64,000 nucleotides of DNA from the NCBI RefSeq assembly GCF_027213645.1, contig NZ_JAPWGL010000002.1:372001-436000 (forward strand), in the 5' to 3' direction. This DNA is from Pedobacter rhodius (GTDB lineage Bacteria; Bacteroidota; Bacteroidia; Sphingobacteriales; Sphingobacteriaceae). Positions 54,487 through 61,247 of the stretch are shown in pieces. A program made the translations under genes and the position numbers. Positions within the stretch are counted from its first letter, which is position 1. Each line of letters starts with the position of its first letter. A model generated the notes under the pieces. The model was not told the origin of the DNA and did no database searches. It saw only the letters and a list, made by a program, of their open reading frames with translations.

Positions 54487-55752
54487 ATGGATATTTTTAA
54501 ATTCGGTGGTGCTTCGGTTAAAGATGCTGATGGGGTAAGAAACCTCGCCAATATTGTTCGCGATTATAAAAAAGGCGAATTGCTTATCGTAATCTCGGCA
54601 ATGGGTAAAATAACCAATAAGCTCGAAGAATTAACAGCTGCCTATCTTTCACAGAATGATAATGCACACACCATTTTTGATGAGGTTAAGCATTTCCATT
54701 TTAATATTATAGAAGAACTTTTTAAAGGAAAAACCAACCCGGTTTATGATGATGTAGCCAACACATTTGTAGAAATTGATTGGTTGATTGAAGATGAACC
54801 CGATAATGATCAGGATTATATTTACGATCAGATTGTTTCCATCGGTGAAGTCGTTTCAACAAAAATTGTTGCTGCCTGGTTAAATGAAACCAATAACAAC
54901 ACGCTATGGGTCGATGCCAGGAATTACATCCAAACAGATAATACCTATCGTGAAGGAAAGGTAGACTGGGCTAAAACAAATCAGATTATTCAAAAAGATT
55001 TGCTGCCTTTAATGCAAAAAAATATAATTGTTACGCAAGGCTTTATCGGTGGAACCAGTGAAAATTATACCACAACTTTAGGCAGGGAAGGTTCTGATTA
55101 TTCGGCAGCAATTTTTGCGTCCTGTTTAAACGCAGCAGCTTTAACCATTTGGAAGGATGTTCCCGGGGTATTAAATGCCGACCCAAAATGGTTCGATGAA
55201 ACCGAAAAAATCCCGCAGCTATCTTATCACGACGCGATTGAGCTCACCTACTATGGTGCAACGGTTATTCACCCGAAAACCATCAAACCTCTTCAAAACA
55301 AAGGAATACCACTTTTTGTCCGTTCATTTATACAACCGGAAGGCAGCGGAACGGCCATCACAAAAGATAATAACCCTTTACCTGTTCCATCTTTTATTTT
55401 CAAAATAAATCAGGCCCTTATTTCAATTTTCCCGAAAGACTACTCTTTTATAATTGAAGAAAACCTGAGTAATATCTTTGAACTTTTCCACCAACACAAA
55501 ATCAAAATTAATACCATGCTGAATTCTGCAATTAGTTTTTCAGTTAGTGTGGATGATAATGAAGAGAAGATTGCAAAATTAATTGAAGCGCTGTCAACAC
55601 AATTTAATGTTAAATATAACAAAGGTTTGGAACTGGTAACCATTCGTTATTACAACCAGCAAACAATCGATCGGGTTGCGACAGATAAAGATATATTGCT
55701 TGAAGTTAAAAGCAGGCACACCTGCCAGATGGTGATGAAGGATAAAGTATAA
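54487..55752 (+). CDS. Aspartate kinase
   Basis: Phosphorylates L-aspartate at the start of lysine, threonine and methionine synthesis. The 421-residue monofunctional enzyme has FKFGGASVKDADGV, the substrate motif TTLGREGSDYSAAIFA, and IWKDVPGVLNADPKW. The last 130 residues form ACT domains that would sense end products. It is not fused to homoserine dehydrogenase. Last gene of the yggS operon; followed by a palindromic repeat. Confidence 0.92.
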   Translation: MDIFKFGGASVKDADGVRNLANIVRDYKKGELLIVISAMGKITNKLEELTAAYLSQNDNAHTIFDEVKHFHFNIIEELFKGKTNPVYDDVANTFVEIDWLIEDEPDNDQDYIYDQIVSIGEVVSTKIVAAWLNETNNNTLWVDARNYIQTDNTYREGKVDWAKTNQIIQKDLLPLMQKNIIVTQGFIGGTSENYTTTLGREGSDYSAAIFASCLNAAALTIWKDVPGVLNADPKWFDETEKIPQLSYHDAIELTYYGATVIHPKTIKPLQNKGIPLFVRSFIQPEGSGTAITKDNNPLPVPSFIFKINQALISIFPKDYSFIIEENLSNIFELFHQHKIKINTMLNSAISFSVSVDDNEEKIAKLIEALSTQFNVKYNKGLELVTIRYYNQQTIDRVATDKDILLEVKSRHTCQMVMKDKV

Positions 55753-55763
55753 TTTTTCAACTC

Positions 55764-55850
55764 ATCGTCATTGCGAGGCACGAAGCAATCCTACAACGTT
55801 AGCTATGTCCCATACGCTAAGATTGCTTAGTACCTCATCGTGGCGGACAA
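55764..55850. repeat. Dispersed palindromic intergenic repeat, copy 3
   Basis: GCGAGGCACGAAGCAATC (55773-55790) is identical to the arm at 33999-34016. An imperfect inverted arm GATTGCTTAGTACCTC lies at 55821-55836. GTCATT precedes the left arm as in the second copy. Confidence 0.7.
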
Positions 55851-55859
55851 AAGTATACG

Positions 55860-57044
55860 ATGAACAATAAAATTTTAGAAAAGGCAGTTCAGGATTACAT
55901 TGCTTTACATTTAAATACGGATGTAAATCAAATTGCTTTAGCTAAAAGTCCATTTAGCAGCCTGAGTGCTTCAGAATTGGCAAATCAAATCACTTCAAAA
56001 AAGAAATCTGAGAAAAAGTTACCTACATGGTTTAATACGCAAGGAATTTATTATCCGCCTGCACTTTCCATCGAACAAACATCCTCTGAGATTACCGCTA
56101 AGTACAAATCGAAACTGGCCAAGGGCAATTCACTAATTGATTTAACCGGCGGCTTTGGTATCGACACTTATTATTTCGCCGGAAAAATAAGTCTGGTAAC
56201 ACATTGCGAAATAAACCCTGAGCTGTCAAAAATAGCAGCGTATAATGCAAGGGTTTTAAAGGCAAATAATATTGAATTTAAACCGGTTGATGGAATTGAA
56301 TTACTGAAAAACACAACCGACAAATTTGATACGATTTATGTCGACCCGGCCAGAAGAGCGGAAAAAGGCAAAGTTTTTTTGCTTAAAGATTGTACACCTG
56401 ATGTGGTAAATAATCTCGATTTACTGATCTCAAAGGCAGATAGAATAATCATTAAAACAGCCCCATTACTGGATATTTCAGCAGGATTACAGGAGCTAAA
56501 CCATGTAAGTGAAATTCATGTGGTAAGCGTGAAAAATGAATGTAAAGAATTATTATGGGTAATTGACAGGGATTATACAGAAACGCCAAAGATTATTGCG
56601 GTAACTTTAAATCACGAAGAAAAGAAATTTAGCTTTAAGAAAGAATCTGAAAATAAACATGTTAGCTTTACAGATACCATTAATGCAGGAATGTATTTAT
56701 ATGAACCGGATACGGCCTTGCTAAAAACAGGCGCTTTTAACTTAATCGGGCAACACTATCATCTGTCAAAGCTTCACCCACAAACTCAACTGTATACATC
56801 AGGTATTATTCAAAATAAATTTCCCGGACGAATTTTTGAAATTAAAGAAATATTATCAACCGGCGATATGAAAAAACAAAAATCTCTGACTGGAAATGTC
56901 ATTGTCAGAAATTATCCGGCCAAACCGGAAGATCTGATGAAAAAATATAAGATTAAACCTGATAAAGTCGATTTTTTAATTTTTACCAAGAAAAACAAAG
57001 GGGAAAATATAATTATTAAAGCATCAATAATTCAATATTACTAA
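55860..57044 (+). CDS. Class I SAM-dependent methyltransferase with THUMP-like C-terminal domain
   Basis: A 394-residue protein. Motif I of the Rossmann methyltransferase is LIDLTGGFGIDTYYFAG near residue 98; the acidic residue after strand 2 is in THCEINPEL; and motif IV is IYVDPARRAEKGKVF. The C-terminal third resembles the THUMP-like RNA-binding domain that often follows this core (NYPAKPEDLMKKYKIKPDK). A role in RNA modification is likely by analogy; the target base is not known. Confidence 0.82.
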   Translation: MNNKILEKAVQDYIALHLNTDVNQIALAKSPFSSLSASELANQITSKKKSEKKLPTWFNTQGIYYPPALSIEQTSSEITAKYKSKLAKGNSLIDLTGGFGIDTYYFAGKISLVTHCEINPELSKIAAYNARVLKANNIEFKPVDGIELLKNTTDKFDTIYVDPARRAEKGKVFLLKDCTPDVVNNLDLLISKADRIIIKTAPLLDISAGLQELNHVSEIHVVSVKNECKELLWVIDRDYTETPKIIAVTLNHEEKKFSFKKESENKHVSFTDTINAGMYLYEPDTALLKTGAFNLIGQHYHLSKLHPQTQLYTSGIIQNKFPGRIFEIKEILSTGDMKKQKSLTGNVIVRNYPAKPEDLMKKYKIKPDKVDFLIFTKKNKGENIIIKASIIQYY

Positions 57045-57107
57045 AAAGAGGCTGTCTCATAAACTCCGGTTGTCAAAGAATAAATTGACTTATGACACAG
57101 CCTCTTT
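57045..57107. repeat. Imperfect 18-bp inverted repeat, IS-end-like, also a possible bidirectional terminator
   Basis: AAAGAGGCTGTCTCATAA (57045-57062) and TTATGACACAGCCTCTTT (57090-57107) pair with one mismatch across a 27-base loop, between convergent genes. The word GGCTGTCTCATAAAC is shared with 14777-14791, which suggests a mobile-element end or a miniature element. Confidence 0.55.
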
Positions 57108-57138
57108 ACTTAAGCATTTACAATTTATAAAATATCGC

Positions 57139-57336
57139 TTAAACTTTCTTCACATTTACAGCTTGCAGACCTTTTCTACCTTCTGCAACTTCGAATTCTA
57201 CCTGATCGTTCTCTTTCAAACTATCAATCCCACCTAAAACGTCTTTAAAATGCACAAATAAATCTTTATTGTCTTCCTGAACAATAAAACCAAAGCCTTT
57301 TTGAGTATTAAACCATTTAACTTTTCCGTTAGCCAT
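57139..57336 (-). CDS. cspA: Cold-shock domain protein
   Basis: A 65-residue single-domain RNA chaperone. KWFNTQKGFGFIVQEDNKD contains RNP1 (GFGFI) and DLFVHF is RNP2. It melts RNA structure during cold or stationary phase. Translation starts about 120 bases downstream of a consensus -7 element, so the mRNA has a long 5' leader as in other csp genes. The gene symbol reflects the family rather than proven orthology. Confidence 0.95.
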   Translation of the reverse strand: MANGKVKWFNTQKGFGFIVQEDNKDLFVHFKDVLGGIDSLKENDQVEFEVAEGRKGLQAVNVKKV

Positions 57337-57460
57337 AAAAAAAATAAAAAATTGTATAAAAAATAAAACCCTTATCGTTCTGCTTCTAAATTTTCTACAA
57401 CTAATTGGAATTAAATTAATAAAACAACCAGAATAAGCGTTAATACGGAAACAAAACTAC

Positions 57461-57490
57461 CAAATATAATAATTTACAGATATAATGCAA
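57461..57490 (-). promoter_or_regulatory. Promoter of the cold-shock gene
   Basis: On the minus strand TTG (57490-57488), 19 bases, then TATATTTG (57468-57461). It predicts a 5' leader of about 120 nt before the csp start codon, the length expected for thermosensing csp leaders. Confidence 0.6.
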
Positions 57491-57541
57491 TCGAATTCAA
57501 GCGAAGTTATCCTAAATTATATAGTTGAGTGTTTAAATATT

Positions 57542-58177
57542 TCACTTGTTTGGCTGAGGTGTTGTACGCAAATATGGTTTAATAACTTTATGTCCTTTTG
57601 GAAACTTTGCCGGTATATCTTCTGTCTTTATACTATTTACCACAATAACATCTTCGCCATCCTGCCAGTCTGCCGGCGTGGCAACGCTATAATTCGCCGT
57701 TAATTGAAGGGAATCGATTACCCTCAAAACCTCGTTAAAGTTTCGGCCTGTAGAAGCCGGGTAAGTAATAATTAACTTAACCTTTTTATCCGGACTGATA
57801 ACAAATAAAGATCGAACCGTTAAGGTTTCGGATGCATTTGGATGAATCATATCGTAAAGATTTGCCACGGTTTTATCGGGGTCGGCAATTATTGGAAATT
57901 CAACAGTTGTATGTTGAGTTTCGTTAATATCATTAATCCAGCCTTTATGTGATTCAGCAGAATCTACACTAATGGCCAGAACCTTAACATTACGCTTTTC
58001 AAATTCACTTTTTAATGCTGCCGTACGACCTAATTCTGTTGTACAAACCGGTGTATAATCTGCAGGGTGTGAAAATAATACACCCCAGCTATCGCCGAGG
58101 TAATCGTAGAAATCAATTTCACCTATAGATGTATTTGCCTGGAAATTTGGTGCAGTGTCGCCTAATCTTATACTCAT
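57542..58177 (-). CDS. 1-Cys peroxiredoxin (Prx6 type)
   Basis: A 211-residue peroxidase. The peroxidatic cysteine is in HPADYTPVCTTELG near residue 45; no second resolving cysteine is evident, and the C-terminal domain (ADWQDGEDVIVVNSIK, RTTPQP) is that of the Prx6 group. It detoxifies hydroperoxides in the cytoplasm. A TAGCTTTG -7 element lies at 58207-58214 on the same strand, about 30 bases upstream of the start. Confidence 0.93.
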   Translation of the reverse strand: MSIRLGDTAPNFQANTSIGEIDFYDYLGDSWGVLFSHPADYTPVCTTELGRTAALKSEFEKRNVKVLAISVDSAESHKGWINDINETQHTTVEFPIIADPDKTVANLYDMIHPNASETLTVRSLFVISPDKKVKLIITYPASTGRNFNEVLRVIDSLQLTANYSVATPADWQDGEDVIVVNSIKTEDIPAKFPKGHKVIKPYLRTTPQPNK

Positions 58178-58277
58178 AATATTAATTTTATTTAAGTTGA
58201 TTTAAACAAAGCTAATAAATAGTATATTAAATATATAGACTTAATATAATTTTTAGACATCCAAATTATAAAAGCAT

Positions 58278-58298
58278 AAAAAAAACCCTGAAGGGTTT
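58278..58298 (-). terminator. Terminator of the sigma/anti-sigma-protease operon
   Basis: AAACCCT (58283-58289) and AGGGTTT (58292-58298) with an A-run before them, which is a T-run on the minus strand. It lies 44 bases past the protease stop codon. Confidence 0.85.
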
Positions 58299-58341
58299 AA
58301 CCAGCAAGGTTTTAGTATATTAATTTGTTTGGGAGAATTAA

Positions 58342-59436
58342 TTAGTAAACTTTAATCATGAAAACATAATCCTGCAATTTCTCTATCTGCTGTGTACGTT
58401 TTAATCCTGATAATAAGCTCTTTTTATTCGCTACAAGTTTCTTACCTAAAGAATCCTGGGGAATCGCACGCATCGCCTCTAATATATATTTTGATTTTAT
58501 AGCAAATGCTGCACCTTCAGTTTGATCAGGTTTGCCGCTAATGATACCCACAAGATTGCCATTATTATCTAACAGCGGACCGCCACTGTTTCCCGGGTTT
58601 ACCGGAATGGCCACCTGGTATTGAGTTGTATCACCAATAAAGCCATTTTTAGAACTTACATAGCCTTCGCCCAGTACCGCATCATCTTTTGGATAACCAA
58701 GTGTATAAACATTTTCGCCTATACTGCTGCTGCTTCTTTTAATGGTATAAGGTAAAGAGGATAAATAAGAAAAGTTTTTATCACTGACTTTTAAAATTGC
58801 CATGTCATATTGTGTATCCGTATAAACGGCTTTAACCTTAAAAGATTCGCCTTTACTATTCTGTACATAGATAGAATCAGCGCCATTTATAACATGTAAA
58901 TTTGTTAAGATGTAACCATTCGTTGAAATCGCAAAACCAGTTCCACCGTATCGACCAGGGTTTCCGGCTTTATTAGGAACGGTATTATTATTTGTATTAA
59001 TCTTCCTGATTAAATTATTCTGAGTTTTTATTGCGTTGGTTACCTGATTGCTTAATTGTACATATTTATCTGTCTGTTGGCTATTATGCTGTATTGAATA
59101 AATAGAAACAAAAGATAAAACAATAAATGAAGCGGCAACGGCAATGGCAGATTTGTGTTTACGCCACAATTGAACAATGCGGGATGGATGAGGTGCAACT
59201 TGCGCAACAAGGCTATCTACATCAATTTCTGAATGAATACTATCCAATTGCTCTTTTAAAAGCAATTGTTGTGCATATTCTTCCATTGTATGCAAAAACA
59301 CTTTGTGTGAAACAACTTTATGATCTACAGCTGCATCACTACGACGCAACTGCTCAAAAGCCTCCGTTTCCTGTGGATTAAGTTTACCTAGAAGATAATC
59401 TTCAATAATTGCATCTAACTCTAAATCGTTTCTCAT
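58342..59436 (-). CDS. Membrane fusion of anti-sigma-like domain and periplasmic trypsin-like (S1C) protease
   Basis: A 364-residue protein; ATG 59436 lies 5 bases past the sigma stop, whereas the longer frame to 59481 overlaps sigma. Residues 1-75 resemble the cytoplasmic segment of Bacteroidota anti-sigma factors (IIEDYLLGKLNPQETEAFEQ) without a zinc motif. One transmembrane helix covers about 96-115. The periplasmic part is a complete DegP/S1C-type protease: H181 in LTNLHVI, D211 in YDMAIL and S284 in NPGNSGGPL. No PDZ domain follows. It likely holds the sigma factor at the membrane and senses or processes something outside it. The fusion is read directly; the mechanism is inference. Confidence 0.85.
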   Translation of the reverse strand: MRNDLELDAIIEDYLLGKLNPQETEAFEQLRRSDAAVDHKVVSHKVFLHTMEEYAQQLLLKEQLDSIHSEIDVDSLVAQVAPHPSRIVQLWRKHKSAIAVAASFIVLSFVSIYSIQHNSQQTDKYVQLSNQVTNAIKTQNNLIRKINTNNNTVPNKAGNPGRYGGTGFAISTNGYILTNLHVINGADSIYVQNSKGESFKVKAVYTDTQYDMAILKVSDKNFSYLSSLPYTIKRSSSSIGENVYTLGYPKDDAVLGEGYVSSKNGFIGDTTQYQVAIPVNPGNSGGPLLDNNGNLVGIISGKPDQTEGAAFAIKSKYILEAMRAIPQDSLGKKLVANKKSLLSGLKRTQQIEKLQDYVFMIKVY

Positions 59437-59441
59437 TTCAA

Positions 59442-60011
59442 TTAATGTTGAAAAAATATTTTCTTTAACCGCTGCAGGCACTTATACTTCTGTGTTTTTG
59501 CATTATCAGTATTGGTATAACCAAACTTTTCGCAAATATCCTGCATGGATAAATTATGTATGTAAAAATCCTGAATAATGGTTTTGCAAGGTTCACCCAG
59601 GTGTTCTAAAGCAGATTGCATTTTCACAAAAGCTGCATCTTTTTCTTCATGATGCTCTACATCTTCCTCAACTTCAAACACATCTTCATAATCGGTTATG
59701 TTTCCTGTCTTTTTGCTATTTTGAGTTAATTTTTTTAACCAAATTCGACGACAAACCGAATAAATGTATGTTTTCAGCTTACTGCTAAGTTCAAAATCTC
59801 CTTGCTTAACCTTATTATATAATACAATAATTGCCTCCTGATAAACATCTTTTGCATCGTCTTCATCGCCATTATTATTGAGGATAAATTGCAAAACCAT
59901 TGCAAAATGTGTCTTATATAACTTGTTAAGTGTATCTCCGGAGTTATTTAAGATGCCTAAAATAAACTCCCTATCTGTTGTAACTGAACTCTTTAAACCG
60001 TTATTCACCAA
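59442..60011 (-). CDS. ECF sigma factor, autoregulated
   Basis: A 189-residue ECF sigma factor. Region 2 is EDDAKDVYQEAIIVLYNK and LKTYIYSVCRRIWLKKL; region 4 is LSMQDICEKFGYTNTDNAKT followed by a basic helix. There is no ATG near the start. TTG 60011 or GTG 60008 is needed to include the conserved N-terminal helix. Two copies of the GGGTTAC/GTATTAA promoter precede it. The nearer one puts its -10 right against the start codon. The next gene is its presumed anti-sigma partner. Confidence 0.87.
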   Translation of the reverse strand: MVNNGLKSSVTTDREFILGILNNSGDTLNKLYKTHFAMVLQFILNNNGDEDDAKDVYQEAIIVLYNKVKQGDFELSSKLKTYIYSVCRRIWLKKLTQNSKKTGNITDYEDVFEVEEDVEHHEEKDAAFVKMQSALEHLGEPCKTIIQDFYIHNLSMQDICEKFGYTNTDNAKTQKYKCLQRLKKIFFQH

Positions 60012-60040
60012 TTAATACTTTTTTCTGTAAATAGTAACCC
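60012..60040 (-). promoter_or_regulatory. ECF-type promoter, sigma operon proximal
   Basis: GGGTTAC (60040-60034), and GTATTAA (60018-60012) starting 22 bases after the first G. It matches four other sites nearby exactly in spacing. Transcripts from here would be leaderless or start inside the gene. Confidence 0.65.
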
Positions 60041-60077
60041 AATATTAGATAAAAAAATTAATAGCTACTAACAAGCA

Positions 60078-60106
60078 TTAATACACACCATATAAAAGGG
60101 TAACCC
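60078..60106 (-). promoter_or_regulatory. ECF-type promoter, sigma operon distal
   Basis: GGGTTACC (60106-60099) and GTATTAA (60084-60078), same 22-base phasing. The -35 box is itself part of a palindrome GGGTAACCC (60098-60106 on the plus strand). Confidence 0.7.
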
Positions 60107-60144
60107 AATCGAAAAAAAATATTTTCACTTTTTTAAAAATTATC

Positions 60145-60173
60145 GGGTTACCTTTTTACCTTTGCGGCATTAA
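60145..60173 (+). promoter_or_regulatory. ECF-type promoter of lipoprotein gene 1
   Basis: GGGTTACC (60145-60152), TTTTT, then GCATTAA (60167-60173). A separate TACCTTTG at 60157-60164 also matches the housekeeping -7 element, so this gene may have two overlapping promoters. Confidence 0.75.
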
Positions 60174-60207
60174 TGATAAATTAATTAATACTTAAAAAAT
60201 TCAAAAA

Positions 60208-60426
60208 ATGAAAAATGCATTCAAATTAGGCTTTTTAGCTTTAGCTTTATCTTTATCAGTAGCAGCTTGTAACTCAGAAAAAAAAGCTGACGGTGCTGAT
60301 ACTACAGCAACTGATTCTACTACTGTAGTTACTGATACAACTGCAAAAGATACTACAGTAACTGATTCAACTGTAAAAGATACTACAGTTAAAACTACTA
60401 CTGAGAAAACTGAAGTTAAACACTAG
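60208..60426 (+). CDS. Small Thr/Asp-rich lipoprotein, paralogue 1
   Basis: A 72-residue lipoprotein. The signal MKNAFKLGFLALALSLSVAA is followed by the lipidated cysteine at residue 21. The mature part is only about 52 residues, with no predicted fold: repeats of DTT, DST and VKDTTV. The first 63 bases are almost identical to those of the two following genes, showing recent duplication. It is preceded by the ECF-type promoter and followed by its own terminator. Function unknown. The family looks like a structural or decoy lipoprotein induced by envelope stress. Confidence 0.88.
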   Translation: MKNAFKLGFLALALSLSVAACNSEKKADGADTTATDSTTVVTDTTAKDTTVTDSTVKDTTVKTTTEKTEVKH

Positions 60427-60444
60427 TTTACCTTTACTCATAAT

Positions 60445-60478
60445 AAAAAAGGCTTCGGGATATCCCGAAGCCTTTTTT
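60445..60478 (+). terminator. Terminator of lipoprotein gene 1
   Basis: A perfect 11-bp stem GGCTTCGGGAT/ATCCCGAAGCC (60451-60472) flanked by A6 and T6, so it can work in both directions. Confidence 0.9.
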
Positions 60479-60495
60479 ATTATTTTTATTTTTTT

Positions 60496-60524
60496 GGGTT
60501 ACCTTTTTTAAAATATGGTATAAA
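60496..60524 (+). promoter_or_regulatory. ECF-type promoter of lipoprotein gene 2
   Basis: GGGTTACC (60496-60503), T6, then GTATAAA (60518-60524), with the same 22-base phasing. Confidence 0.75.
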
Positions 60525-60560
60525 CAGTAATTAATCACTTAAAACAAAAAAAACTCGAAT

Positions 60561-60779
60561 ATGAAAAATGCATTCAAATTAGGCTTTTTAGCTATGGCTT
60601 TATCTTTATCAGTAGCAGCTTGTAATTCAGAAAAAAAAGAAGGTGGCGCTGATACAACAGTAACTGATTCTTCTACAATTATTACAGATACAACTGCAGT
60701 TGATACTACCGTTAAAGATTCTACAGTTAAAGACACTACAGTTAAAGCAACAACTGAAAAAACTGAGGTTAAACACTAG
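60561..60779 (+). CDS. Small Thr/Asp-rich lipoprotein, paralogue 2
   Basis: A 72-residue lipoprotein nearly identical to paralogue 1 in its signal peptide (one Leu to Met change) and in its VKDTTVKATTEKTEVKH ending. The lipidated cysteine is at residue 21. The middle differs by many conservative changes at Thr and Asp positions, which suggests selection for composition rather than sequence. It has its own promoter and terminator. Confidence 0.88.
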   Translation: MKNAFKLGFLAMALSLSVAACNSEKKEGGADTTVTDSSTIITDTTAVDTTVKDSTVKDTTVKATTEKTEVKH

Positions 60780-60802
60780 TTTTTCACGTTTAATTCATAC
60801 TA

Positions 60803-60837
60803 AAAGACTTTAAATTTTATTTAAAGTCTTTTTTTTG
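60803..60837 (+). terminator. Terminator of lipoprotein gene 2
   Basis: AAAGACTTTAAA (60803-60814) pairs with TTTAAAGTCTTT (60820-60831), followed by further T. Confidence 0.85.
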
Positions 60838-60844
60838 TTAAAAT

Positions 60845-60873
60845 GGGTTACCTTTTTAATATAATTGCATTAA
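60845..60873 (+). promoter_or_regulatory. ECF-type promoter of lipoprotein gene 3
   Basis: GGGTTACC (60845-60852), T5, then GCATTAA (60867-60873), identical in both boxes to the promoter of gene 1. Confidence 0.75.
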
Positions 60874-60917
60874 TTAGTAATTAATTAATTAAAAACCACA
60901 ACAAAAAACAAAACAAA

Positions 60918-61115
60918 ATGAAAAATGCATTCAAATTAGGCTTTTTAGCTTTAGCTTTATCTTTATCAGTAGTTGCTTGTTCAGAAAAAAAAGCAGAAGG
61001 TGCTGATTCTACAGCAGTAGATTCAACAGTTGTTGATACAACAGTAAAAGATACTTCTAAAATGGATACTTCCAAAATGGACACAACTAAAATGGATACA
61101 ACTAAAAAAATGTAG
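60918..61115 (+). CDS. Small lipoprotein, paralogue 3, with Met-containing repeats
   Basis: A 65-residue lipoprotein with the same signal peptide and a VVAC lipobox. The mature part begins like the others but its C-terminal half is replaced by a KMDTSKMDTTKMDTTKKM repeat, adding several methionines. Evenly spaced methionines could be accidental repeat expansion, or could bind a soft metal or take up oxidant. Own ECF-type promoter and terminator. Confidence 0.87.
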   Translation: MKNAFKLGFLALALSLSVVACSEKKAEGADSTAVDSTVVDTTVKDTSKMDTSKMDTTKMDTTKKM

Positions 61116-61132
61116 TCTGATTTTACTTAATA

Positions 61133-61168
61133 AAAATGGCCCTTGCTTTCGCAGGGGCCATTTTTATT
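61133..61168 (+). terminator. Terminator of lipoprotein gene 3
   Basis: An AAAAATGGCC-type arm pairs with a GGCCATTTTT arm around a TTGC/GCAG inner stem, ending in T-rich sequence. Boundaries are approximate. Confidence 0.75.
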
Positions 61169-61247
61169 TTGGGTAATCTTTCTACCGCTTTTAGTCCTTG
61201 AAATCCATCAATTGTAGTAAATTTGCGACAAAATTATATTCCGCATA

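Noticed and set aside
60539..61084. Minus-strand frames with repeated LTVVSTTV/LEVSFTVVST-like sequence
   Set aside because: They mirror the Thr/Asp repeats of the lipoprotein genes and have no promoter or start context.
61170..61180. GGGTAATC after lipoprotein 3 as a sixth ECF promoter
   Set aside because: The GGGTTAC box is not matched, and no G[CT]AT[TA]AA lies at the right distance.
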